Source: Agrobacterium larrymoorei | Lineage (GTDB): Bacteria > Pseudomonadota > Alphaproteobacteria > Rhizobiales > Rhizobiaceae | Reading direction: 5' to 3' | DNA: 64,000 nucleotides | Assembly: GCF_005145045.1 (NCBI RefSeq) | Contig: NZ_CP039691.1 | Span: forward strand, 1,252,001-1,316,000 | In this document: positions 16,856 through 25,768 of the stretch, one piece after another | Layout: each line of letters begins with the position of its first letter | Position numbering within the stretch: the stretch's first letter is position 1 | Translations under genes and position numbers: made by a program | The notes under the pieces: generated by a model | Databases searched by the model: none | What the model was told of the DNA's origin: nothing | The model's input: only the letters and a program-made list of their open reading frames with translations

Positions 16856-17764
16856 ATGACGCTGCCTTTCAGCCCCTATCAGGAAATCGTCTCGATTGCC
16901 TCCCGCCACGCGGATGTGGAGGGCGAGGTGAAGACTGCGATAGATGGCGTGCGCATCAGCAAGCGCTCCGCTCCCAGTGCGCCGTGCCATGGCAGTTATC
17001 ATCCCTGCTTTGCCATGGTTATTCAAGGCGCAAAGAGCCTGCAGCTGGGCACCGATACGATCAATTACGGCGCGGGAGATTATCTCCTCACCTCGTTCGA
17101 TCTGCCCGTTGCATGGCGCGTGGTAGAGGCCAGCCCGGAGGTGCCGCATTTCTGCATTTCCATTGCCATCGACAGCGAAAAGCTGCTCGATGTGATGAGC
17201 CGGGCGCAGATCGACCGCCAGTCCGCGCCCGCCACCAGCCAGCGCGGTATCGTGGTGAATGCGGCCACGCCCGAACTTCTGGATGCCGCGATCCGGCTGC
17301 TGCGCTTGCTTGATCGTCCAGCCGATATACCGGCCATGGCGCCGCTTATCGAACAGGAAATCCTCTATCGCATTCTCACCGGTCCCGCTGGCGGGCAGCT
17401 GATGAATATTCTTGCCGCCGATAGCCACGGCAACAGGATAGCCCGCGCCATCGCGTGGCTGCGCGAAAACTTCGCCCGCCCCATCCGCATCGAAGACGTG
17501 GCGGAACGCGTCGGCATGAGCGTGTCTTCATTCCATCAGCATTTCAAGGCCGTCACCGCCATGACGCCGGTGCAATATCAAAAACAGCTGCGCCTGCATG
17601 AGGCGCGCCGGTTGATGCTGCTGGAAAGGCTGGACGCTGGCACAGCAGGCCACCGCGTCGGCTACCAGAGCCCATCTCAGTTCAGCCGCGAATATAGCCG
17701 TGTTTACGGCATGTCACCGGCGCGTGACGTTGAGGCTTCACGGGAGAGTTTGGTGGCGGAGTGA
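16856..17764 (+). CDS. AraC family transcriptional regulator
   Basis: A 302-residue protein with an N-terminal AraC-type cupin-like domain (about 1-180; PCFAMVIQGAKSLQLG, YLLTSFDLPV) and a C-terminal double helix-turn-helix (about 195-290; RPIRIEDVAERVGMSVSSFH, then VGYQSPSQFSREYSRVYG). The N-terminal type matches the AraC_N group that includes YqhC, which in enterics controls aldehyde reductases. The divergent alcohol dehydrogenase gene 193 bases away is the natural target (inference from position). No strong ribosome-binding site is visible before ATG 16856. Confidence 0.9.
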   Translation: MTLPFSPYQEIVSIASRHADVEGEVKTAIDGVRISKRSAPSAPCHGSYHPCFAMVIQGAKSLQLGTDTINYGAGDYLLTSFDLPVAWRVVEASPEVPHFCISIAIDSEKLLDVMSRAQIDRQSAPATSQRGIVVNAATPELLDAAIRLLRLLDRPADIPAMAPLIEQEILYRILTGPAGGQLMNILAADSHGNRIARAIAWLRENFARPIRIEDVAERVGMSVSSFHQHFKAVTAMTPVQYQKQLRLHEARRLMLLERLDAGTAGHRVGYQSPSQFSREYSRVYGMSPARDVEASRESLVAE

Positions 17765-17790
17765 GAGGTGGGACGGTGCCGCAGCCTTAT

Positions 17791-17967
17791 CTCTCCCCTT
17801 GTGGGAGAGAAAGCAATTTCAACATCTTAGCCCGTAAGGGCTCAAGTGTTAGAAATTGCAAGTGAGGGGTTTTGCTTTGAGGTCGTAGACAAACCCCTCA
17901 CCAAGAAAATCTACGACTTAGCTGAAGCTAAGATCGTGATTTTCTAACCTCTCCCACAAGGGGAGAG
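17791..17967. repeat. 177-bp three-hairpin element with 19-bp terminal inverted repeats
   Basis: CTCTCCCCTTGTGGGAGAG at 17791-17809 is exactly inverted at 17949-17967. Between them lie three separate hairpins: GCAATTTC/GAAATTGC around 17812-17859, GTGAGGGGTTT/AAACCCCTCAC around 17862-17901, and AGAAAATC/GATTTTCT around 17905-17946 enclosing CTTAGC/GCTAAG. The whole unit could fold as a four-way junction in DNA or RNA. It sits between convergent genes and could also end transcription. A related CTCTCCC palindrome is at 44721-44750. Confidence 0.85.
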
Positions 17968-17996
17968 GTAACGTTGTTGCACCCTCGCGGATCATA

Positions 17997-18881
17997 TCAC
18001 CCAATCAAAGCCGCCTTGTTTTCCTCAAAAAACTCGGCAGATGTCTGCGGCTTCTTGCCGGTCAGCGTCTCGTAATCATTCGTCAGAAGCTCGAAATTGC
18101 CAGCCGCGATGTTGGCATTGGCGGAGGCCAGCATCGCGGCGACGAAGCCGGGCATTCCGGCGCTTTCTATGCCCTTTCTCAAATCGTCAGCCGAAACCTT
18201 GACTGTTGCAAGGGGCTTGCCGGTGGCCTTTGAAACCAGTGCAGCGATTTCGTCGGCGTCGAGCAGTTCAGGGCCGGTCAGCGTGTAAATCTTGTTTTCG
18301 GCCTTGCCCTTGGCAAGAACGGCGGCGGCTGCGCGTGCGCAGTCATCGCGGGAAATGTTGGAGACCTTGCCGTCTGCCGTGGCGGTGTACCATGTGCCGG
18401 TTTCGAGGTTGTGCGGCATGGCGTGGATGTAGTTATCCAGATACCAGGCGTTGCGCAGGATTGTGTAGGGCAGGCCGCTTGCCTTCACCGCTTCCTCAGT
18501 GCCCAGATGGTCCGGCGCGAAGGTGACGAGCGATTTGTCCGGGTTCGGCATGGACGTGTAGGCGATGTGCTTGATGCCTGCCTTCTGGGCGGAGGCAACG
18601 GCTGCCTGATGCTGCTTCAGACGCTGGCCTGGAACGGCAAGCGCATCCGTGGAAATGATAAGAAGCGTGTCGATGCCGGTGAAGGCCTTTTCCAGCGAAG
18701 CGGAATCATCGAAATCGGCGGCGCGCGTTTCGACGCCCTTTGCGGCAAGATCAGAGAGTTTTGCTGTATCGCGGCTGGCGGCCACGATGTTGGCGGCAGG
18801 AACACTATAGCTTTCCAGAAGATGGCGAATGACTGCCTGGCCGAGATGGCCAGAAGCGCCGGTGACGAGAATCTTGCTCAT
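17997..18881 (-). CDS. NmrA-like NAD(P)H:quinone oxidoreductase, QorB/YtfG type
   Basis: A 294-residue atypical short-chain dehydrogenase. The N terminus has the nucleotide-binding motif ILVTGASGHLGQAV, the mid part PNPDKSLVTFAPDHLGTEEAV, and the family lacks the usual YxxxK. E. coli QorB (YtfG), a quinone reductase, has the same length and features, and its gene is likewise divergent from an HxlR regulator gene (ytfH). The same pairing here, with the HxlR gene at 18996, supports this reading. Likely role: two-electron reduction of quinones or related electrophiles. Confidence 0.87.
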   Translation of the reverse strand: MSKILVTGASGHLGQAVIRHLLESYSVPAANIVAASRDTAKLSDLAAKGVETRAADFDDSASLEKAFTGIDTLLIISTDALAVPGQRLKQHQAAVASAQKAGIKHIAYTSMPNPDKSLVTFAPDHLGTEEAVKASGLPYTILRNAWYLDNYIHAMPHNLETGTWYTATADGKVSNISRDDCARAAAAVLAKGKAENKIYTLTGPELLDADEIAALVSKATGKPLATVKVSADDLRKGIESAGMPGFVAAMLASANANIAAGNFELLTNDYETLTGKKPQTSAEFFEENKAALIG

Positions 18882-18995
18882 GACTGTTTCCTTTATGGTG
18901 GTCTCAAAAAGAGAGTAGCTCTAAAATAAGAATTGACTGCATGCTGTAAAGAAGGCATTTCTGCCGCACTACGTTACCAAAAGGGAACCGCCATT

Positions 18996-19400
18996 ATGAG
19001 TGCAACAATTGCCAGATTGAAGACTGCGCCAGCCCGCATTCCCGACTTCGGCAACCTCAACTTTGCGGATTGCCCGGTGCGGGATCTGCTCAATCAGATC
19101 GGCGGCAAATGGGCGACACTGCTTCTGCAAGCGCTGGCGGAACGCCCTTATCGCTTCGGTGAGCTTCGCCGCATGGTGCCGGATATTTCCCAACGCATGC
19201 TGACCCAGACGCTGCGCGACCTTCAGCGCGACGGCTATATTCACCGCGAAGTATTCCCCACGAAGCCGCCAAGCGTGGAGTACAGCATGACGCCGCTGGG
19301 TCGCTCGCTCTACGCTCCTCTATCGGACGTCATCAACTGGGCGCTCGATAATCGTGAGTCAGTGAAGCAGGCGCGCGCGAAGTTCGACGCGGAAGCCTGA
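18996..19400 (+). CDS. HxlR family transcriptional regulator
   Basis: A 134-residue winged-helix protein with a single HxlR domain. A conserved Cys near the N terminus ([11 protein letters not shown]) matches the redox/electrophile-sensing Cys of QorR, YodB and HypR-type members. [19 protein letters not shown] and [17 protein letters not shown] cover the DNA-binding helices. AAAGGGAAC lies upstream of ATG 18996; a longer open frame from 18933 lacks support. It is divergent from the QorB-like gene with a 114-base gap, where it probably binds as a dimer. Confidence 0.9.
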   Translation: MSATIARLKTAPARIPDFGNLNFADCPVRDLLNQIGGKWATLLLQALAERPYRFGELRRMVPDISQRMLTQTLRDLQRDGYIHREVFPTKPPSVEYSMTPLGRSLYAPLSDVINWALDNRESVKQARAKFDAEA

Positions 19401-19472
19401 CCCGTTCATTCACAGTTTCAGCAGGCCTCATATTGCGGCGCGTCAAATCGCATCGTCAGCGTAAAAATCCGC

Positions 19473-19500
19473 TTGACCCCGGAAGGCACTCAGCTTAAAT
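19473..19500 (+). promoter_or_regulatory. Promoter of the TetR-family gene
   Basis: TTGACC (19473-19478) and TTAAAT (19495-19500) with a 16-base spacer. The predicted transcription start (about 19507) falls in the left arm of the palindrome at 19501-19539. Confidence 0.6.
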
Positions 19501-19539
19501 CACTCTCGAACCGTACCGTACGGTACATAATCGAGAGTG
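19501..19539. promoter_or_regulatory. Nested palindromic operator, probable TetR binding site
   Basis: An inner perfect palindrome GTACCGTACGGTAC (19513-19526) is centred almost exactly within an outer pair CACTCTCGA (19501-19509) and TCGAGAGTG (19531-19539). The 39-bp site starts at the last base of the -10 and ends 11 bases before the proposed GTG start of a TetR-type gene, the classic place for autorepression. Binding by that protein is inferred. Confidence 0.7.
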
Positions 19540-19550
19540 GAGTGGACAAG

Positions 19551-20204
19551 GTGGGGACCGATCCGATCACAGCGCAGGAATTTTCGCCGCGACAGAACGC
19601 CGTTCTGGAGCAGGCGTTGCGTCTTCTGGTCGAGGGCGGGGAAAAAGCGTTGACGACCTCCGGTCTCGCGCGTGCTGCCAACTGTTCCAAGGAAAGCCTC
19701 TACAAATGGTTCGGCGACCGCGATGGTCTGCTGGCGGCGATGATCAGTTTTCAGCAGAGTAAGGTCCGCACTTTCGAAAAGGCGGGCGACCGCGTGACTG
19801 CGCCGCAGCTTGTCGATCATCTGGACGTTTTTGCGCATGATCTGCTGGACGTTCTGGCGGGAGATGTTTCGCTGGCGCTGAACCGTCTTGCCATCGGCCA
19901 GGCCAGCCGCGACGGCTCAAAGCTCGGCAATCTGCTTCTGGAGCGCGGACGTCGCCAGATCGACAAGCGCGCTCGCGGCTTGATCGAGGCGGGGCGTCGT
20001 TGCGGCTATCTGCGCTTCGATGATCTGGAAGATGCCTATCGCAGCTTCTACGGCCTCATCGTCTCGGATCTGCATGTTCGCATGCTGCTGGGCGAGGCGC
20101 AGGCAAAGGATTTTTCCGCCCGGGCGCGGAAGGCGGTTGCCGCCTTCCTGACGCTGTACGGCACGGAAAAGGTACATTCGGAGACGGGCGGAAAATCGGC
20201 CTGA
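19551..20204 (+). CDS. TetR/AcrR family transcriptional regulator
   Basis: About 217 residues. The N-terminal TetR helix-turn-helix is visible as ALTTSGLARAANCSKESLYKWFGDRDGL, i.e. about residues 33-62, and the rest is the all-helical ligand domain with no recognisable ligand motif. GGAG eight bases upstream favours GTG 19551; GTG 19542 is an alternative, and the frame stays open to 19473 through the operator, which is unlikely to be coding. It lies 45 bases upstream of ilvC in the same direction, so ilvC could be partly read from this promoter (inference). Confidence 0.88.
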   Translation: MGTDPITAQEFSPRQNAVLEQALRLLVEGGEKALTTSGLARAANCSKESLYKWFGDRDGLLAAMISFQQSKVRTFEKAGDRVTAPQLVDHLDVFAHDLLDVLAGDVSLALNRLAIGQASRDGSKLGNLLLERGRRQIDKRARGLIEAGRRCGYLRFDDLEDAYRSFYGLIVSDLHVRMLLGEAQAKDFSARARKAVAAFLTLYGTEKVHSETGGKSA

Positions 20205-21269
<1,065 letters not shown>

Positions 21270-21317
21270 TACTGCCTGACATCCTTGTTTTTTGGACGAG
21301 CGTGAAAGTAAGATTGC

Positions 21318-21354
21318 AAGGGACGCGGAGGGCAACTTCCGCGTCCCTTTTTTT
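21318..21354 (+). terminator. Intrinsic terminator of ilvC
   Basis: GGGACGCGGA (21320-21329) and TCCGCGTCCC (21338-21347) form a perfect 10-bp stem with an 8-base loop, followed by seven T. Confidence 0.93.
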
Positions 21355-21413
21355 CTTGCGGCGAATGTGGAAAACTGGTTGTCTTCTGGTCTTTCAATGC
21401 AAAGGGCGATGCA

Positions 21414-21920
21414 ATGCACGAAGAGGACATGCCGTTATCCGACGCGGATTTTAACGATATCCGCCGACTGGAAGAGAGTCTTTGGATTACCGAAACACGT
21501 TACGACACAAAGTTGATGAATGAGGTTTTCGCGAAGGACTTTTTTGAGTTCGGGCGTTCAGGAAGAACCTATGCGAGAGCGGATTTGATTATCGAGGCTC
21601 GTCCAGGGCAAATTATAGATGCGACCATTCCGCTGTTGAATTTTCATGCGCGGCATCTATCGGCAGATATCGTTCAGGTGACTTATATCAGTGAAGCGGT
21701 ATATGGCGGTGAGGTAGAGCGCGCCAATCGCTCGTCGATCTGGAGCCGAGGCATTGATGGATGGAGGCTACGGTTTCATCAGGGGACACCTGTCTATGAT
21801 GTCGCAGATACCACAGTCCATCTCCTTTCAAATGATGCCAATGCTAAGAGATTGCACAGCTCCGTCCAGCAACTTCGAGGCGACGAATTCACTGGGTGCG
21901 ACCCCATAAAACCCTCATGA
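21414..21920 (+). CDS. NTF2-like (DUF4440/SnoaL-type) protein
   Basis: About 168 residues; an alternative ATG at 21429, right after GAAGAGGAC, would give 163. The N-terminal 120 residues match the small cone-shaped NTF2 fold: LEESLWITETRYDTKLMNEV helix, FAKDFFEFGRSGRTY strand and WSRGIDGWRLRFHQGTPV final strand. Proteins of this type bind small ligands or act as small enzymes; no catalytic residues can be named. The last 30 residues are not conserved-looking. Base composition is slightly more AT-rich than around it. Promoter unclear; it starts only 60 bases after the ilvC terminator. Confidence 0.75.
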   Translation: MHEEDMPLSDADFNDIRRLEESLWITETRYDTKLMNEVFAKDFFEFGRSGRTYARADLIIEARPGQIIDATIPLLNFHARHLSADIVQVTYISEAVYGGEVERANRSSIWSRGIDGWRLRFHQGTPVYDVADTTVHLLSNDANAKRLHSSVQQLRGDEFTGCDPIKPS

Positions 21921-21954
21921 TTTTCGGTTCGTATCTGTAACTCTTCCCTCATTC

Positions 21955-22062
21955 CTGTGCTTGTCACAGGAATCTAGCCAGCCCAAGTCTGTGGGCTGAG
22001 GAAACTCTTTCGTCGCGCAGACGCGCACCAGCTAATCCCTGTCACGAGGACAGGAATGAGGA
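21955..22062. repeat. Short mosaic palindromic element (copy F)
   Basis: Contains CCTGTGCTTGTCACAGG, AGCCCAAGTCTGTGGGCT and CCTGTCACGAGGACAGG palindromes around the shared module TCGTCGCGCAGACGCGC. It uses the same building blocks as the element at 24098 but lacks the CTGTCCGGTTTAAA ends. It separates two convergent genes. Confidence 0.7.
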
Positions 22063-22070
22063 GCCGGATT

Positions 22071-22523
22071 TCAAGCCGAAGGCGCAATCACACCCTTCGT
22101 CAAAATAAAGCAGCCATAAAACCGCGTTTCACCCGTCGTGATAACGCAATAAGCTTCCTTGGCCTTCTCATAAAACGCAAAGCGCTCGATGCCATACATG
22201 GGCGCGGACTTGCCTTCCGCGGCATCGATTTCCGCCTGCACTTCCTGCTGCACCGGCTCGATCTGGTCTGGTGCGCCCATCACTTCCATGCGGCCAACGG
22301 AGGGCTGGAGGGGTGTGTCCAGTGGGAAGACGGAGAGGATGGCCTTCATGGCGCGGGCGGCGGAGATGTTTTCCATGCGCAGCACCTGACCGACATTGGT
22401 CATCTGCGAAACGCTGTCCGAAGGAAAGTTGGTGTCGGTCACGACGAGCGTGTCGCCGTGGCCCATGGCGCGAAGCGCGTGCAGCACATCGGCGTTCAGC
22501 GCGGGGTCGATATTCTTGAGCAT
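22071..22523 (-). CDS. RbsD/FucU family sugar mutarotase-like protein
   Basis: 150 residues. The family start MLKNIDPALNADVLHALRAMGHGD contains the conserved His and Asp (GHGDTLVVTDTNFP), and the C terminus has the FYEKAKEAYCVITTGETRFYG stretch. FucU and RbsD interconvert sugar anomers; this protein is closer to FucU (L-fucose mutarotase), but the sugar here is unknown, as no transporter or catabolic gene is adjacent. GGAGGAG lies six bases before ATG 22523; seven extra upstream codons are excluded by that site. Confidence 0.88.
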   Translation of the reverse strand: MLKNIDPALNADVLHALRAMGHGDTLVVTDTNFPSDSVSQMTNVGQVLRMENISAARAMKAILSVFPLDTPLQPSVGRMEVMGAPDQIEPVQQEVQAEIDAAEGKSAPMYGIERFAFYEKAKEAYCVITTGETRFYGCFILTKGVIAPSA

Positions 22524-22686
22524 TTCGTCTCCTCCAGACATCAAATCATGCGGTTCGCAATCGAGCCGGAAATTGCCTTGCCGTCAATCCATCGTGAAGC
22601 AGATTGTGAAGTCTTCGGAGAGATTGTATTGGATGACCGCAACTTGGGAGCAGGCGCAAAAAAATCGAAAAACCGTACCGAAAACT

Positions 22687-22711
22687 GATAAGTCAGCATT
22701 GCTGACCTATC
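22687..22711. promoter_or_regulatory. Operator-like interrupted palindrome
   Basis: GTCAGC (22692-22697) and GCTGAC (22701-22706) flank ATT, with outer GATA (22687-22690) and TATC (22708-22711) also inverted. It lies in the AT-rich divergent promoter region between the FucU-like and aminotransferase genes, 53 bases before the latter. No regulator gene is adjacent. Confidence 0.5.
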
Positions 22712-22763
22712 GATGTTTCTGTACATATTTGCGCCATAAAACGAAATATGAGGAAACCAACCC

Positions 22764-24008
22764 ATGCTTGATTGGGAACAAATTTTCGCCACCCGCTCTT
22801 CGCGGATGAAAGCGTCTGAAATCCGCGAGCTTCTGAAGCTTTTGGATCAGCCGGACATCATTTCCTTTGCAGGCGGGATTCCCGACCCTGCGCTGTTTCC
22901 CGATCAGGAATTCCGCCAAGCCTACGCCGATATCTTCTCCGGCTCGCAGTTCAATTCGGCCCTGCAATATTCGGTCAGCGAAGGCTACAAGCCGCTGCGC
23001 GAATGGATCGTCAAGGACATGGCGAAGATCGGCATCGAGTGCTCAGTCGACAACGTTTTCATCACGTCTGGTTCGCAGCAGGCGCTGGATTATCTCGGCA
23101 AGCTGTTCCTGTCGCCGAAGGATACGGCGCTGGTAACGTGGCCGACCTATCTCGGTGCGCTTTCGGCTTTCAATGCTTATGAGCCGACCTATGATCAGCT
23201 CAATCCGGGCGGCAATCGCACGCCGGAAACCTATCGTGACAACGCGGCCAAGGCAGGCGGCGCGGTCAAGTTCGCCTATCTTTCTGCGGATTTCTCCAAC
23301 CCGACGGGTGAGACGGTCGATCTCAATGGCCGCAAGAAACTGCTGGAACTGGCCGATGAACTGGATATCGCCGTTCTCGAAGATGCGGCCTATCAGAATC
23401 TGCGCTTCGATGGCGAGCCCGTCACGCCGATCCTGGCGCTGGATATCGCCCGCAATGGCGGCATCGAGAAGACCCGCACCATTTATTCCGGCAGCTTCTC
23501 CAAGACGCTGGCACCGGGCCTTCGCGTTGGCTTCGTGGTTGCCGCCATGCCGGTCATCCGCAAGCTGGTGCTGATGAAGCAGGCCGCGGATCTGCATTCC
23601 TCCACCATCAACCAGATGGCAATCGAGCACGTCGCTTCGCGCGGCTTCGACAAACAGGTCGCCAAGATCAAGGCCGCTTACAGCGCCCGCCGCGATGCCA
23701 TGCTTGTCGCGCTCGACAAATATATGCCGAATTCGGCACGCTGGACGAAGCCGGAAGGCGGCATGTTCATCTGGGTCACCCTGCCGGAAGGTCTGGACGG
23801 TGCGGAACTGCTGGCGCAGTCGCTCTCCACGGAACGCGTCGCTTTCGTTCCCGGCAAGGCCTTCTTCGCGGATGGCTCCGGTAGCAACACGCTGCGCATC
23901 AGCTTCTCCTGCGCCAACGAGCAGATGATCGACGAAGGCATCAAGCGCCTTGGTCGTTTGATTGCGAATGCCGAGACCGGCACGAAGGCGACGATGCCGT
24001 TGGTTTGA
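22764..24008 (+). CDS. PLP-dependent aminotransferase, class I/II (AadAT/LysN-like)
   Basis: 414 residues, fold type I. The substrate-side N-terminal motif is ISFAGGIPDPALFP (about 34-47), then ALQYSVSEGYKPLREW, and the PLP-lysine lies in SGSFSKTLAPGLRVGF (about 244-259). This set is typical of the 2-aminoadipate/kynurenine aminotransferase subgroup (LysN, MocR-type catalytic domains without the DNA-binding part). The substrate cannot be fixed; aromatic or branched amino donors are common. No strong Shine-Dalgarno precedes ATG 22764 (TGAGGAAACC is eight or so bases away). Confidence 0.9.
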   Translation: MLDWEQIFATRSSRMKASEIRELLKLLDQPDIISFAGGIPDPALFPDQEFRQAYADIFSGSQFNSALQYSVSEGYKPLREWIVKDMAKIGIECSVDNVFITSGSQQALDYLGKLFLSPKDTALVTWPTYLGALSAFNAYEPTYDQLNPGGNRTPETYRDNAAKAGGAVKFAYLSADFSNPTGETVDLNGRKKLLELADELDIAVLEDAAYQNLRFDGEPVTPILALDIARNGGIEKTRTIYSGSFSKTLAPGLRVGFVVAAMPVIRKLVLMKQAADLHSSTINQMAIEHVASRGFDKQVAKIKAAYSARRDAMLVALDKYMPNSARWTKPEGGMFIWVTLPEGLDGAELLAQSLSTERVAFVPGKAFFADGSGSNTLRISFSCANEQMIDEGIKRLGRLIANAETGTKATMPLV

Positions 24009-24097
24009 GTTAGGGGCCGCTTTGCCCCTCCACCATCCTCGGGCTTTCTCGCGCTATCCACTCAAGCGGGTTAGCTTTTTGCGCCTTGGGGTCCACA

Positions 24098-24265
24098 TCC
24101 GTCACCCCGCACTTGATGCGGGGTCCAGTCAGCCCAAGTCCTTGGGCTGAAAAGACTATTTTCGCTGCGCAGACGCGCGTCGGCTGGACCCCGGCTCAGG
24201 GCCGGGGCGACGGGTGGAGAAACGGTTTTCGCTCAAAATGACCCTATCAGCTTAAACCCGACAGC
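24098..24265. repeat. Mosaic palindromic element, copy D
   Basis: Carries CCCGCACTTGATGCGGGG, AGCCCAAGTCCTTGGGCT and CCCCGGCTCAGGGCCGGGG palindromes, the GCGCAGACGCGCGTC module and, at the right only, the end sequence CAGCTTAAACCCGACAGCAG. The left end is missing, so this is a truncated member of the A/B/C family. Confidence 0.75.
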
Positions 24266-24319
24266 AGCGGAACAGGCCCGAGGATGACGATCTTTCATAC
24301 AGTTTCACAGGATATAAGC

Positions 24320-25153
24320 ATGACCAAAACCTACCCCTTCCAGCAGGTCGATGTCTTCTCCGCGCAACCTCTCAAAGGCAACCCGCTTGCCGTGGTGTGC
24401 GATGCCGATGACTGGTCGGACGAGCAGATGGCAGCATTTGCCAACTGGACCAACCTCAGCGAAACCACCTTCCTGATGAAGCCGACCGTGCCGGGCGCGG
24501 ATTACCGCGTCAGGATTTTCACGCCCACCGGCGAGTTGCCCTTTGCCGGGCATCCAACACTCGGAACCTGCCATGTGTTTCTGTCGCGGTCCGGCAATAA
24601 TGCGAAGAATGAGATCGTGCAGGAGTGTGCCGCGGGCCTGATCAAGATCAAGGTCAGAGACGGCACGCTGGCCTTCGCCGCGCCGCCGCTGCGCAAATCC
24701 GGCCCGGTGGATGCCGATGCAATCGCCACGGTTGCCGCAGCCTTCGGCCTTTCGCGCGATGTCGTGGTGGACGCGAACTGGACGGATAACGGTCCCGGCT
24801 GGCTCTCGCTGCTGCTGAAATCCCGCGCGGATGTTCTCGGCATTCGGCCCGATTACGTTGCCCTCGGTGATTTCAAGGTGGGCGTCGTTGCGCCGTGCAG
24901 CGCGGAGGATGGCGTCGATGCCGATTTCGAAGTGCGTGCTTTCTTCGAATATGTCGAAGACCCCGTCACCGGTAGCCTGAACGCTGGCATCGCACAATGG
25001 TTGATCGGTGCTGGCATTGCGCCGGAAAATTATGTCGCGAGCCAAGGCACGGTGCTTGGTCGGGCAGGGCGCGTTAGTGTCGATAAGGTCGGTGATGACA
25101 TCTGGATCGGCGGCAAGGTGACGACGTTGATCGAGGGCAGCGTTACCGTTTGA
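24320..25153 (+). CDS. PhzF family isomerase/epimerase-like protein
   Basis: 277 residues of two similar lobes. The catalytic Glu of PhzF lies in NLSETTF (about residue 45), with PTGELPFAGHPTLGTCHV in the first lobe and the matching DPVTGSLNAGIAQWL in the second. PhzF isomerises dihydro-hydroxyanthranilate in phenazine synthesis, but no other phz gene is here, so this is one of the many PhzF-like proteins of unknown substrate. AGGATAT lies seven bases before ATG 24320. It is flanked on both sides by mosaic repeats. Confidence 0.9.
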   Translation: MTKTYPFQQVDVFSAQPLKGNPLAVVCDADDWSDEQMAAFANWTNLSETTFLMKPTVPGADYRVRIFTPTGELPFAGHPTLGTCHVFLSRSGNNAKNEIVQECAAGLIKIKVRDGTLAFAAPPLRKSGPVDADAIATVAAAFGLSRDVVVDANWTDNGPGWLSLLLKSRADVLGIRPDYVALGDFKVGVVAPCSAEDGVDADFEVRAFFEYVEDPVTGSLNAGIAQWLIGAGIAPENYVASQGTVLGRAGRVSVDKVGDDIWIGGKVTTLIEGSVTV

Positions 25154-25243
25154 TCAGGAGGGGTGGGGCGAGGCTTCGACGTTTTGGTCGCCCATATGGG
25201 TGATGTTGTCTTTGCCAGAAAACACACTCTCTTCCGCCATTTT

Positions 25244-25630
25244 CGGGCTTGACCCACTTCTGTCCAGTTTAAAGTGGGTGGGTAGTTTGGGGCGAGAACA
25301 GCTCCCCCACCCGTCACCCCGCACTTGATGCGGGGTCCAGCAGACGCGCGTCTGCGCGTCGAAAGAGTCTTCCAGACCAAGGACTTGGTCTGACTGGATA
25401 CCGGGTCAAGCCCGGTATGACGGAGGTGGGGTTGCACCCGTCGCCACCCTGCAGCGAACGCGGTCAAAGCGTGCCCCCACCGGCTTTGAGGGACGGAACT
25501 GCAATGCTTTCAAAGCCTTGCCTCGCATCCGAACCTTTAAGCCGGACAGTAGTGGTCTTGTTCCGAGGATCTGACGAACCCCTACGTTGACCGTGGTTAG
25601 ATCCTAGGGACAAGCCCTAGGATGACGGCG
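25244..25630. repeat. Mosaic palindromic element, copy C, plus extra module
   Basis: Ends CTGTCCAGTTTAAAG (25260-25274) and TTTAAGCCGGACAG (25536-25549) are inverted. The interior is nearly identical, inverted, to copy B at 15188-15520. Directly after it, 25592-25627 holds a separate module GATCCTAGGGACAAGCCCTAGGATGACG, found again at 26960-26985. The 615-base gap 25154-25768 is therefore mostly repeat, with the promoter of the next gene in the last 100 bases. Confidence 0.85.
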
Positions 25631-25768
25631 CGAGGGGGAACGCAGCGTGCAAATATCGCCTATCAACTCATTCCGCACCACTTCCGAGCCCCCTAAAATC
25701 CTTCCTGTCACATACATGTTATGCACATGTGTTTTAGCGGTCTCAACTCCAAACAGGGACCGCCATTC

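Noticed and set aside
25690..25735. CACAT...ATGTG inverted repeat before the iron-type binding-protein gene as an operator
   Set aside because: Only five bases per arm with 13 between; too weak to claim. A Fur/Irr/RirA site search would be needed.
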